From Acidiluteibacter sp963716125 (lineage in GTDB: Bacteria; Bacteroidota; Bacteroidia; Flavobacteriales_E; Vicingaceae): a stretch of 64,000 nucleotides of DNA. Below, one piece after another: positions 18,416 to 27,910 of this stretch. The position numbers and the translations under genes were made by a program. Positions within the stretch are counted from its first letter, which is position 1; every line of letters begins with the position of its first letter. The notes under the pieces are model-generated. The model was not told the DNA's origin, ran no database searches, and saw nothing but the letters and a program-made list of their open reading frames with translations. The stretch lies in NCBI GenBank assembly GCA_963716125.1, contig OY970294.1, positions 186,001 to 250,000 on the forward strand. Reading direction: 5' to 3'.

Positions 18416-18438
18416 CCGTAGGGTTTGCAACCCTGAGG
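18416..18438. repeat. REP palindrome downstream of the DMT transporter
   Basis: CCGTAGGGTT, TGC, AACCCTGAGG: another member of the RAYT-linked hairpin family with one arm mismatch. It lies about 55 bases beyond the transporter stop codon. Confidence 0.65.
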
Positions 18439-18492
18439 CAGACTCGTGCAACCCTACGATACTTTAAAATTAATTTTATAACCTCAAAAATC

Positions 18493-19407
18493 CTACTGAA
18501 TTATAGAAATATTCTTTTGCATTTTCTTTTTTAAAATCTTTTTAATAATCACATTAGCAAACAAAGTAGAAAGGATAATCAATGCTCCTAAATAAAAGCC
18601 AGGTGACATTTTTTCTTCTTCTCCAAAAATTAAAAACGCTAAAATAATTCCATAAATTGGTTCTAGGTTGATTGTTAAACTTACAGTAAAGGGAGTCAAT
18701 TCTTTCATTACTTCTACTCCTACTACAAATGCAAAAGCAGTGCAGATAACTGCTAAAATCAGAATGTAAAATAAATCAGATCCACTCAAAATAAGCTCAG
18801 CAGTACTTGGAAATCCTTTAAAAAGTAAATACAAACTCACTGCTATAAAACCACCACCCAATTCGTAAAGCGATATTTTTTGTGAATCATATTCTTTAAT
18901 TAATTTTCCATTAATAACCGTAAATAATGATGCTAAAAATGCTGATATTAAGCCTAAAATCAATCCAATCTTATTGTCTATTTCAAAACGAAAAATAAAA
19001 TATAAGCCTACTATTGCTGCTCCGCCCAATATGATTTCATACAGTAAAATCTTCCTTTTAAAGAAAATAGGTTCTATAATACTTGTAAATAAAGAGGCTG
19101 AAGAAAGTGCTGCCAAAGTGATAGATACATTTGATTGTTTGATGGCTTCAAAAAAGAAAATCCAGTGAGCTGCAATTACCAAACCTGTTAAAGTAGTTTT
19201 CCAGATTCCACCTTTTTTCATTTTTAAAGTGGCTCTTGTAAAAGAAATATAGGCTACTAAAATTATAGTTGCAATTCCCATTCTATACCATACCAACAAA
19301 GAGGAATCAATTGTAATGAGTTTTCCTAATATAGCTGTGAATCCGTATATTAAAACAATCAGATGTAGTAGCAATAAATTTTTGTAAGGCAGTAATTTAG
19401 CTTTCAT
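18493..19407 (-). CDS. EamA/DMT superfamily transporter
   Basis: A 304-residue inner-membrane protein with about ten hydrophobic helices and two EamA repeats; the second starts around KIGLILGLISAFLASLFTVINGKL, and the C-terminal NLEPIYGIILAFLIFGE is the family hallmark. Members export amino acids, nucleosides or other metabolites; the substrate cannot be told. The final ~40 codons exist as a duplicate at 18291-18408. Confidence 0.85.
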   Translation of the reverse strand: MKAKLLPYKNLLLLHLIVLIYGFTAILGKLITIDSSLLVWYRMGIATIILVAYISFTRATLKMKKGGIWKTTLTGLVIAAHWIFFFEAIKQSNVSITLAALSSASLFTSIIEPIFFKRKILLYEIILGGAAIVGLYFIFRFEIDNKIGLILGLISAFLASLFTVINGKLIKEYDSQKISLYELGGGFIAVSLYLLFKGFPSTAELILSGSDLFYILILAVICTAFAFVVGVEVMKELTPFTVSLTINLEPIYGIILAFLIFGEEEKMSPGFYLGALIILSTLFANVIIKKILKKKMQKNISIIQ

Positions 19408-19465
19408 TGGTAGTTAAAAAGAAGCTAAATTAAATTCAAATCTTTACAAATTAGCTTTTGTGCAC

Positions 19466-20515
19466 TTATTTATTCGACTTAAAAGTCAAATTGCATAATT
19501 TATAGAGAACTCTAGCACCTACATTTTCATTCCAATCGGAGTCTTTAGCCGGACTAACTTCACATAAATCAAAGCCAATAATTTTTTTATTGGATTCTGC
19601 CAATAAGTTAATTAGATGGAAAATTTCGAAGAATTGAAAACCTCCTGCAACTGGAGTTCCAGTATTTGGACATAAATTAGGATCTAATCCGTCAATGTCA
19701 AAACTAATATACACTTTATCAGGAAGATTCATAATAATTTCACGGCATTCGTCTTCCCAGGCTTTTCCAGAATAATGAGCTGCTTTTAAATCCCAATCAA
19801 AAAAAGTTTTAATTCTATTTGGATTTGAATTGATTAAATCTACCTCTTCAGGACAAATATCACGAATACCAACTTGCACTAATTTTTTGACATTTTCTAT
19901 TTTTAAAGCATTGTTAAAAATAGAAGCGTGAGAATATTCAAAACCTTCGTAAGCTTTTCTTAAATCTGCATGTGCATCTATTTGTAATACACCAAATTCA
20001 TGCTTTTCTGCCAATGCTTGCAAATAACCAAAAGGTGTACTGTGGTCGCCACCTAAAATACCCACCAACTTACCTTGATTCATCCAATAAGTAGTTCTTT
20101 CTTTTACCCAATTGTTCAAATTAGCAGATGCAGTATTTATTTTTTGCAAAATTTGCTGCATTTCTTCCGAATCATCCAAAAAGTTACCATCTTCCAAAAA
20201 TTGAATATATCTTTCTGAATCAACTCTTAAAGTGGTGCTTTCTTTTGCAATTTCACTAGATATGGCATCCATTGCAATGCCATATTTCCAAGCATCTTTA
20301 AGGTAAGGATCAAAAAAGTCTAATTGTAAAGAGGCCTCTAAAATAGCTTTTGGGCCTTTGGCAGTGCCGGCACAATAAGAAGTGGTGACATCCCAAGGAA
20401 TTGGAATAATCACCACTTTTGCATCTTCTAATGAATAAGGAAAGCCGAAAATATTTCCATTCTCAACAGCTACACTATTGGGATTAAAATCGGCATATTT
20501 TTCAGTATTGGTCAT
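19466..20515 (-). CDS. speB: Agmatinase-type ureohydrolase
   Basis: A 349-residue arginase/agmatinase fold enzyme. Mn ligands lie in GGDHSTPFG, QIDAHADLR and SFDIDGLDP; the following CPNTGTPVAGGFQ is also conserved. It overlaps the last base of the SpeD-SpeE fusion gene, so the two are co-translated; this context favours agmatine-to-putrescine conversion feeding spermidine synthesis. Formimidoylglutamase is the main alternative for the fold. Confidence 0.8.
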   Translation of the reverse strand: MTNTEKYADFNPNSVAVENGNIFGFPYSLEDAKVVIIPIPWDVTTSYCAGTAKGPKAILEASLQLDFFDPYLKDAWKYGIAMDAISSEIAKESTTLRVDSERYIQFLEDGNFLDDSEEMQQILQKINTASANLNNWVKERTTYWMNQGKLVGILGGDHSTPFGYLQALAEKHEFGVLQIDAHADLRKAYEGFEYSHASIFNNALKIENVKKLVQVGIRDICPEEVDLINSNPNRIKTFFDWDLKAAHYSGKAWEDECREIIMNLPDKVYISFDIDGLDPNLCPNTGTPVAGGFQFFEIFHLINLLAESNKKIIGFDLCEVSPAKDSDWNENVGARVLYKLCNLTFKSNK

Positions 20516-21798
20516 TAAGAATTTAACTTTCTCTTAATGAATGTTGGCAATGCAAATGCACCAACATGAATCCCTTCATTATAATAATTCAAATTATGAG
20601 TTGCTGCAAATTTTTCAGCTTTATCGGCATCAAAATTTTTGGTTGGATGTAATCCACCTTTTGTTGCTAATTGAAAACTCCAAATACCTGTTGGATAAGT
20701 AGGAATGCTAAAAGTAAAGCAATGAACAGCATCTTTATCAAATACCTTTTTTAGTTCTTGATTCAATTCTACAAAAACTTTTTCATTAAACATTGGAGAC
20801 TCACCTTGAGCTACCAAAATACCTTTATCATTTAAAGCTTTATGGCAGTCTTTGTAGAACTTAGTGGTAAATAATCCTTTTGCAGGACCTACTGGATCAG
20901 AACCATCCACTAAAATTAGATCATAAGTGCCGGCTTTGGCATCAGCTACATATTTAATTCCATCACCAATAATTAAATCTAATTTTTTATGACCAAAAGC
21001 TGAAGAAAGCTGAGGTAAATGTAATTTAGAAGCTTCAATAACAGCTTCATCTATTTCTACCATTGTTACTTTTTCAACACTTTCATGTTTTAATACTTCT
21101 CGAATAGTACCACCATCACCACCGCCAATTACTAGTACATTTTTAATGTTTCCATGCGCCAACATTGCTGGATGTGAAATCATTTCATGATAATGTGTTT
21201 CATCTTTTTCAGTACACATAATCATATTATCGATGGTCAACATTTTACCGTAAGCATAAGTTTCTAAGACTTTTACCTTTTGAAATTCAGTTTGTTTCTC
21301 ATACAAAACTTCACCAGTATAACGAATAGACAAGCCTTGATTATCATCTTTATCCGTAAACCATACATTCCTTGTATATTTTTTTGGATTTTGTCTTTCC
21401 TTAGCTTCTGTTCTCATGGTAGTAAGATCAAACTCGATTCTTTCTAACTGATCTACAGAACCACGACGCATTTCTAAAGCTGAATAGGAAGTAGCCTCAA
21501 AAGCTTTTTTCAAATAATCAAAAGATTTCCACGGGTTAACCTCATCACCACAAGTAAATAAATCTACTGCAGCATATTGATATTCAGGCCATGTATGAAT
21601 AGCTAAATGACTTTCTTGGATTACTACTACACCACTCACTCCATAAGGTGAAAAATGGTGAAAAGTTGAATTAATTACTGTTGCTCCAGCTGTTTCTGCA
21701 GCCGATACCATACTGTTTTCAATTGTAGAAACTTGATTCATAATTTCAGGTGTACAACCAAAAAATTCAACCAAGATGTGTCTTCCTAATGCGCTCAT
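20515..21798 (-). CDS. speE: Bifunctional S-adenosylmethionine decarboxylase / spermidine synthase fusion
   Basis: A 427-residue fusion. Residues 1-~115 are a bacterial SpeD: LGRHILVEFFGC, then the self-cleavage site IQESHLAIHTWPE with S63 as the predicted pyruvoyl precursor, H68 and C83. Residues ~135-427 are SpeE, with the SAM-fold motif VLVIGGGDGGTIREVLKH and LILVDGSDPVGPA. It would make decarboxylated SAM and transfer aminopropyl to putrescine in one polypeptide. It is followed with a 1-base overlap by agmatinase. Confidence 0.9.
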   Translation of the reverse strand: MSALGRHILVEFFGCTPEIMNQVSTIENSMVSAAETAGATVINSTFHHFSPYGVSGVVVIQESHLAIHTWPEYQYAAVDLFTCGDEVNPWKSFDYLKKAFEATSYSALEMRRGSVDQLERIEFDLTTMRTEAKERQNPKKYTRNVWFTDKDDNQGLSIRYTGEVLYEKQTEFQKVKVLETYAYGKMLTIDNMIMCTEKDETHYHEMISHPAMLAHGNIKNVLVIGGGDGGTIREVLKHESVEKVTMVEIDEAVIEASKLHLPQLSSAFGHKKLDLIIGDGIKYVADAKAGTYDLILVDGSDPVGPAKGLFTTKFYKDCHKALNDKGILVAQGESPMFNEKVFVELNQELKKVFDKDAVHCFTFSIPTYPTGIWSFQLATKGGLHPTKNFDADKAEKFAATHNLNYYNEGIHVGAFALPTFIKRKLNS

Positions 21799-21867
21799 TA
21801 TATTGTTATTTCTTTAAATTTATTTTTAAATAGGGGACAAAGTTAGATAAAATCTCAAATTAAGCAC

Positions 21868-22617
21868 TTATATCAGTGCATAAAGTATCGGTTTGCTCGG
21901 AGTTGCATCATTTTCAAAAGGTGCAATTTGTAAATTAAGCAAATAAGAACCATCTTTAATACTGTTATTTACATAAATAAATTCAGTGATTGTTCGTTTT
22001 AAATTTGGTTTTTCAGGGTAATTCCAAAATAAATGATGTGCTGCCAATATTCCATTGTCTTCTTCTCTATCTACAGAAGGCAAGTCGATTAAAATATGTT
22101 CCACTCCTTGATTTATTAAATACTGAACAGCATCCGTTGTCAAATAAGGTGGATTAGTATTACTATAATTCCTATGCAATTTTGTTTCATCATTTGGAAG
22201 AGTTCGTATGACTATCGCTTCAGTTTTAGTAGATCCTAATTTTTCCTCGATTCTGCTTTTTGTTAAAATTAAATCTCCATTTTCTGTCGCTTCAGGTTGA
22301 ACAGTAATCAATTCGGCCAAAAAGAAAAACTGTTTTAAATTTTGATTGATACTGTTGAATTCTTCACTAATATGGCCCACACATTCTGTATGCGTTCCAT
22401 TGCCATGAGGATTGAAAAAAATAGTATTGAAATTAACAGCGCCACCCAATTTTACACTTCCTGTAAATTGTTCATTCAGTACAGGTTCTATTTTAATAGG
22501 ATCAACATACCAAGCAGAAGCTGCATTCTTATCTGCTTTTAACGGCATAGAAATATCAATGGGTTGAGATAAATCAACTTTAAAAACTTTTCCTTGATGT
22601 GTAATTTCTGCAAGCAT
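21868..22617 (-). CDS. Cyclase family protein (kynurenine formamidase-like)
   Basis: A 249-residue member of the putative cyclase family. The metal-binding motif is HGNGTHTECVGH, close to the family HxGTHxDxxxH; the second part has LIDLPSVDREEDNGILAAHH. Family members hydrolyse amides such as N-formylkynurenine or act on polyketides. No tryptophan pathway gene is adjacent, so the substrate stays open. Confidence 0.8.
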   Translation of the reverse strand: MLAEITHQGKVFKVDLSQPIDISMPLKADKNAASAWYVDPIKIEPVLNEQFTGSVKLGGAVNFNTIFFNPHGNGTHTECVGHISEEFNSINQNLKQFFFLAELITVQPEATENGDLILTKSRIEEKLGSTKTEAIVIRTLPNDETKLHRNYSNTNPPYLTTDAVQYLINQGVEHILIDLPSVDREEDNGILAAHHLFWNYPEKPNLKRTITEFIYVNNSIKDGSYLLNLQIAPFENDATPSKPILYALI

Positions 22618-22747
22618 ATTTGATGTTTTACAATTTTGTGAATTCTCTTATCATTTGTAATAATTGCAAAGATAGTAGAGAGTTTTAAAATACGGTCATC
22701 ATTCCGATACCTTGTGAGAGACATATTTTTTCGCTTTATGAGATGCC

Positions 22748-23527
22748 TTATTTTAAAAACCGTTCTACAATACTCTCAAAAAGCATCGTATCTTCATAAA
22801 AAGGCATATGTCCAACATCTTCCAAAATTTCTAGTTGACAATTATCTGGTAATTTAGCTTGCTCTTTCAAACTTTCAATTGGAATTAAGTTGTCTTTTTC
22901 TCCAGCTATAATTAATACAGGATATGGAGCAAATTTTAATATAATTTCTCTTTCTAATCGATCTCGCATTCCTGATAGAGCAGCAATTATACCTTGAATT
23001 GATGTGTTATTGGCAACTTTTTTTGTTTTATTAATGGCAGCGGTTTGTTTTTTATTTTTTGTGTAAAAAAGTGCTGGAATTGCCGATTCTATAAAAAGTG
23101 CTTTTTTAGTTTTTACTAATTGCATAGCTTTCGTTCTGTCTGCTTTTTTTGAAGTAGAATCTGCACTAGCATGACTGCAAACTAAACTCAAAGAATGCAT
23201 TTTATCTGCAAACCTTTCTGCAAAGGCCAATGCCACATAGCCTCCCATTGAATGACCAACCAAATGGCACTTTCTCTTGTTGAGATGATGCATGAGCTCA
23301 TTAACTAAATCTGCCATTAATTCCATACTATGCGCATAACCCAAACATGGCGATTGACCATGACCAGGCAAATCTAGCGCTACAACCATATATTTATCTG
23401 ACAATCTATTTACTAAAGATTTCCAAATACGGTGATCTTCTAAAAACCCATGGATTAAAATAACCAAAGAACCTTTTCCTTTTTTGATGTAAGAAAAGGG
23501 TTCATTTTTAAAATTAAATGTTTTCAT
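22748..23527 (-). CDS. Alpha/beta-fold hydrolase
   Basis: A 259-residue serine hydrolase of the alpha/beta fold. The oxyanion strand is LIHGFLEDHRIW, the nucleophile elbow GHSMGGYVAL, the acid probably D in AGEKDNLIP, and the His in EDVGHMPFYE. A helical cap lies in the middle. No substrate-specific signature is seen. Its ATG directly follows a terminator-like hairpin (23528-23556). Confidence 0.85.
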   Translation of the reverse strand: MKTFNFKNEPFSYIKKGKGSLVILIHGFLEDHRIWKSLVNRLSDKYMVVALDLPGHGQSPCLGYAHSMELMADLVNELMHHLNKRKCHLVGHSMGGYVALAFAERFADKMHSLSLVCSHASADSTSKKADRTKAMQLVKTKKALFIESAIPALFYTKNKKQTAAINKTKKVANNTSIQGIIAALSGMRDRLEREIILKFAPYPVLIIAGEKDNLIPIESLKEQAKLPDNCQLEILEDVGHMPFYEDTMLFESIVERFLK

Positions 23528-23556
23528 AAAAAAAAGGAGTATAAAAATATACTCCT
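23528..23556 (-). terminator. Intrinsic terminator after the M24 peptidase gene
   Basis: Nine-base perfect arms (AGGAGTATA / TATACTCCT) with an AAAA loop; on the reverse strand eight T follow at once. It sits between the M24 gene stop and the hydrolase ATG, the T run abutting the start codon. It should end M24 transcripts and could also limit hydrolase expression. Confidence 0.75.
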
Positions 23557-23579
23557 AAAATAATTTTTAAATAACTTTT

Positions 23580-24896
23580 TTATGATTTCATAGCAGCTTC
23601 AACATCCTCAGCTTCAATAGGAATATGAGCCATTAAATTTTCCAAACCATTTTTAGTAACCAAATAATCGTTTTCTAATCGGATACCTAAATTTTCTTCA
23701 CGAATATAAATGCCTGGTTCAATTGTAAATACCATTCCCTCTTCAATTGGATCTGTCCAACTGCCCACATCGTGCACATCTAAACCAATGTAATGAGAAG
23801 TTCCATGCATAAAGTATTTTTTATATGCCGGCCAATCTGGATCTTGATTATCAATTTCTTTTTGAGTTAATAAGCCCAATTTAATCAATTGTTTTTCCAT
23901 CAAATGACCCACTTTTTCGTGGTAATCAGGTAAAGAAACACCAATTTTAAGCATTTCCTCACAGCCTTTCATCACATCTAAAACTGCATTATATACTTCT
24001 TTTTGGCGTTTTGTAAATTTCCCATTTACTGGAATGGCTCTAGTTAAATCAGAAGCGTAATTACCATATTCAGCCCCTATATCCATCAAAATAACATCAC
24101 CATCCTTGCATTCTTGATTGTTTTGCACATAATGCAACACACAAGCATTAAAACCAGACGCAACAATTGGTTCATAGGCAAAACCTCTTGAGCGATTTCT
24201 CAAAAATTCGTGCATCAATTCAGCTTCAATATCAAATTCCATCACACCAGGCTTCACAAACTTCAGCACTCTGTCAACACCTTTGGCAGTAATATCACAA
24301 GCCTTTTGCATCATTTCTATTTCTACTGGCTCTTTTACGCTTCTTAAATAAGAGACTATTGGTGCCGAACGCTCATAATTGTGAATAGGATAAGTTTTCA
24401 TACACCATTCTCTAAATCTATCTTCTCTTGTTTGCACAGGATTACTTGCACGTAAATGCTCATTATCGCTCAAATAAATATTTTCTGCCTCAAAAGCCAT
24501 GGTCTGAAAAACTTTTTCAAAGTCTTCCATCCAATAAACAGTTTTGATACCAGCGGTTTCAAAAGCTGCTTCTTTCGTCAATTTTTCTCCTTCCCAAATA
24601 GCTATTGCATCACTGGTTTTTTTCAAGAATAAAACCTCTCTATTCTTTTTGATTGGACAATCAGGATAAACCACCAAAATAGAATCTTCTTGATCTACAC
24701 CTGACAAATAAAATAAGTTATTATTCTGCCTAAAAGGCATTGAACCATCTGCATTGGTTGGCATTATATCATTAGATGTAAAAACGGCCAAACTGTTTTT
24801 CTTAAGCTGTTTTACTAATTTAGATCTATTTTTGATAAATAATTTTGAATCGATAGCTTTATATTTCATTCTCTTATTTTTTTCTTTGATCCACAA
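23580..24896 (-). CDS. Aminopeptidase P family protein (M24)
   Basis: A 438-residue Xaa-Pro aminopeptidase-like metalloprotease. It has an N-terminal creatinase-like domain (to ~175) and a pita-bread catalytic domain with metal ligands in LMDIGAEYGNYASDLTRAI (two Asp), HGTSHYIGLDVHDVG (His), FTIEPGIYI (Glu) and IRLENDYLV (Glu). The more likely start is the second Met (24869, MKYKAIDSKLF), since the preceding nine residues are lysine-rich and non-conserved in character. A terminator follows. Confidence 0.88.
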   Translation of the reverse strand: MWIKEKNKRMKYKAIDSKLFIKNRSKLVKQLKKNSLAVFTSNDIMPTNADGSMPFRQNNNLFYLSGVDQEDSILVVYPDCPIKKNREVLFLKKTSDAIAIWEGEKLTKEAAFETAGIKTVYWMEDFEKVFQTMAFEAENIYLSDNEHLRASNPVQTREDRFREWCMKTYPIHNYERSAPIVSYLRSVKEPVEIEMMQKACDITAKGVDRVLKFVKPGVMEFDIEAELMHEFLRNRSRGFAYEPIVASGFNACVLHYVQNNQECKDGDVILMDIGAEYGNYASDLTRAIPVNGKFTKRQKEVYNAVLDVMKGCEEMLKIGVSLPDYHEKVGHLMEKQLIKLGLLTQKEIDNQDPDWPAYKKYFMHGTSHYIGLDVHDVGSWTDPIEEGMVFTIEPGIYIREENLGIRLENDYLVTKNGLENLMAHIPIEAEDVEAAMKS

Positions 24897-25010
24897 AGAT
24901 AGAAAAGCAAAAATTAACGGAAGATTTTATGCGTTAAAAATTTAAAATAGAACATATTTTTATGTCCTTATTAAGAATCCATCTAAATAGTGTAATTAAC
25001 CGACTGAATA

Positions 25011-25042
25011 TTGTTAAAAAAGATGATTAGGATTTAACTTCG
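25011..25042 (+). promoter_or_regulatory. Candidate sdhCAB promoter
   Basis: TTG at 25011-25013 and TAACTTCG at 25035-25042, 21 bases apart, fit the Bacteroidota -33/-7 pattern with one mismatch in the -7 box. It lies about 40 bases before the sdhC ATG. Confidence 0.45.
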
Positions 25043-25080
25043 CATCATTAAATAAAAATTAATCAAAAACAAAGTTTCGT

Positions 25081-25854
25081 ATGAGCGAATCAAAAGGTTT
25101 AATCAAATCGCACATTGTCAAGAAATATTGGATGGCATTGACAGGTCTATTTCTAATAGTATTTCTAACAGGACACTTAGCGGGAAATTTACAATTGTTT
25201 CAGACTGGTTACCACGGTCAATTGCAGTTTAATGAATACACCGTATTTATGACCACTAATCCGGCTATTAAAATATTGTCCTATTTAACCTATTTCAGTA
25301 TTATTTTTCACGCAATAGATGGGATAGTAATAACGATTGCCAACAAAAAGGCGCGTCCACAAGGATATGCGAAAAATAAGCCTGAGAAAAATTCTATGTG
25401 GTCATCTAGGAATATGGGAATTTTAGGAACCATTATACTTGTTTACATAGTAGTTCACATGCAGAATTTTTGGTATATCCTTAAATTTGGCAGCACACCT
25501 TATATGATGAACGAAGCTGCTACAGCTCCTTTATTAAAAGATGGAAGAGCTATAGAAGGTGGAATCATAGATAATGGAGATATTATGCTGAATGGAGCAA
25601 ATCTTGGCCCAGCCATGAAAGATTTATATAGCATTGTTATAGAGAGCTTTCAAAATCCTATTTTAGTGATTTTTTATGTACTTTCGATGATGGCACTTGC
25701 TTTTCATTTATCTCATGGTTTTAAAAGTGCTTTCCAATCTTTAGGTTTAAATCATCCTAAATACAATAATATCATTGCCAAAGCAGGTTTAGCTTTCGCT
25801 ATATTAGTACCTACTATATTTGCCTTAATTCCGATTTTCATCTATTTTAGTTAA
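25081..25854 (+). CDS. sdhC: Succinate dehydrogenase cytochrome b subunit
   Basis: A 257-residue membrane anchor with five hydrophobic segments, matching the diheme cytochrome b of Bacteroidota succinate:quinone oxidoreductase. Heme-ligand histidines are likely in FLTGHLAGNLQLF, IIFHAIDGIVI, YIVVHMQNFWY and ALAFHLSHGFKSAFQSLG. The gene is intact and begins the sdhCAB operon, 32 bases before sdhA. The complex oxidises succinate in the TCA cycle and reduces menaquinone. Confidence 0.92.
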   Translation: MSESKGLIKSHIVKKYWMALTGLFLIVFLTGHLAGNLQLFQTGYHGQLQFNEYTVFMTTNPAIKILSYLTYFSIIFHAIDGIVITIANKKARPQGYAKNKPEKNSMWSSRNMGILGTIILVYIVVHMQNFWYILKFGSTPYMMNEAATAPLLKDGRAIEGGIIDNGDIMLNGANLGPAMKDLYSIVIESFQNPILVIFYVLSMMALAFHLSHGFKSAFQSLGLNHPKYNNIIAKAGLAFAILVPTIFALIPIFIYFS

Positions 25855-25886
25855 TCAGGATATTAAACCACACAAAAGAATTGAAA

Positions 25887-27902
25887 ATGAAATTAGATTC
25901 AAAAATACCAGAAGGTCCTTTAAAAGATAAATGGACAAATTATAAAAATAACATCAACCTTGTAAACCCTGCCAATAAACGTAAAATTGATGTTATAGTT
26001 GTTGGAACAGGTTTAGCAGGTGGTTCGGCTGCAGCTACTTTAGCAGAACTTGGGCTACAATGTGAAAGCATTTTGTTACCAAGATTCACCACGAAGAGCA
26101 CACTCAATTGCAGCTCAAGGAGGAATTAACGCTGCTAAAAATTATCAAGGCGATGGAGACTCTATTTATAGATTATTTTACGACACTATTAAAGGTGGCG
26201 ATTACCGTTCAAGAGAAGCAAATACTTATCGTTTAGCAGAAGTTTCTGCAAATATTATCGATCAATGTGTGGCACAAGGTGTTCCTTTTGCAAGAGATTA
26301 TGGTGGTTTATTGGACAATAGATCCTTTGGTGGTGTATTAGTTTCAAGAACTTTTTATGCTAAAGGTCAAACCGGACAGCAATTATTGTTGGGTGCTTAT
26401 TCGGCTATGAACAGGCAAATTGCAAAAGGTAAAATTGAAATGTTCAACCGTCATGAAATGCTCGATGTTGTTATTGTTGATGGAAAAGCAAGAGGAATTA
26501 TTGCTAGAAACTTAGTTACAGGTGAAATTGAAAGACATTCTGCTCATGCTGTTGTTAGTTGGGTTCAGGTGGATATGGAAATGTTTTCTTCTTATCAACC
26601 AATGCAATGGGGTCTAATGTAACAGCATCTTGGAAAATACACAAAAAAGGAGCATATTTTGCAAATCCTTGTTATACTCAAATTCACCCAACTTGTATTC
26701 CAGTTCATGGCACACAGCAATCTAAACTGACTTTAATGTCAGAATCATTGAGAAATGATGGTCGAATTTGGGTTCCTAAAAATATTGAAGATGCTAAAGC
26801 GATAAGAGAGGGAAAGAAAAGCAGCGAGAGATTTAGCAGAAGAAGATAGAGATTATTATTTAGAAAGAAGATATCCTTCTTTTGGAAACTTAGTTCCTAG
26901 AGATGTAGCTTCAAGAGCCGCAAAAGAAAGATGTGATGCAGGTTTTGGAGTTGTAAATAATGAAACCAATGAAGGTGTATTTCTTAGATTTTGCTTCTGC
27001 CATACAAAGATATGGTAAGGAACAAGCACATTTAAAAGGAATTCACAATCCTTCAAGCGATGAGATTGAAAAGTTAGGAAAAGATATAATTGCCTCTAAA
27101 TATGGCAATTTGTTTGATATGTACAAGCAAATTACTGCTGAGAATCCCTATGAAACACCAATGAAAATTTATCCTGCTGTGCATTATACCATGGGTGGTG
27201 TTTGGGTGGATTATAATTTAATGACAACTATTCCAGGTTTATATGCTATTGGAGAAGCAAACTTTTCTGATCACGGTGCAAACCGACTAGGAGCTTCTGC
27301 ATTAATGCAAGGATTAGCTGATGGTTACTTTGTTTTGCCTTATACTATTGGTAATTATTTAGCTGCTGATATTAGAACAGGCAATATACCAACCAATACG
27401 CCCGAATTTGATGAAGCAGAAAAGCAGGTTACTGAGAAGATTAACACCTTAATCAACAATAACGGAAAGCATTCTGTAGATTATTTCCATAAACAATTAG
27501 GCCACATCATGTGGAATAAAGTAGGAATGTCTAGAAATACTGAAGGTTTGAAAGAAGCTATTTCTGAAATTAAAGCCTTACGAGACGAATTTCTGGAAAG
27601 AAGTTAAAGTTCCTGGAACTGCAAACGAACTAAACCAAGAGTTAGAAAAAGCAGGTAGAGTAGCAGATTTCTTAGAATTAGGTGAATTGTTTGCAAGAGA
27701 TGCTTTAGAGAGAGAAGAATCTTGTGGTGGTCATTTCCGAGAAGAGTATAGAACGGAAGATGGTGAAGCTTAAGCGAGATGATGAAAAGTTTACTTTCGT
27801 TTCAGCTTGGGAATACACAGGTCAAGCCATCTGAGGCAATCTTGCATAAAGAAGAATTAATTTTTGAAAATGTAGAACTTAAAAACACGTTCTTATAAAT
27901 AA
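25887..27902 (+). pseudogene. sdhA: Succinate dehydrogenase flavoprotein subunit, frame broken several times
   Basis: All of SdhA can be read, but only by changing frame about eight times. Recognisable parts: FAD-binding VGTGLAGGSAAATLAELG, AHSIAAQGGINAAKNYQGDG, GGYGNVFFLSTNAMGSN, IHPTCIPVHGTQQSK, SDHGANRLGASALMQGLADG. Breaks: an extra G at 26052-26054, a change near 26560-26580, an extra A at 26817-26820, an extra base near 26980-26986, an extra T at 27590-27592, one near 27772, one near 27826 and an extra A near 27881-27885. Most are single-base insertions in short runs; the protein sequence is otherwise well kept. Sequencing or consensus error is the likeliest cause; a real pseudogene is possible. 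Confidence 0.85.
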
Positions 27903-27910
27903 TATAGATT

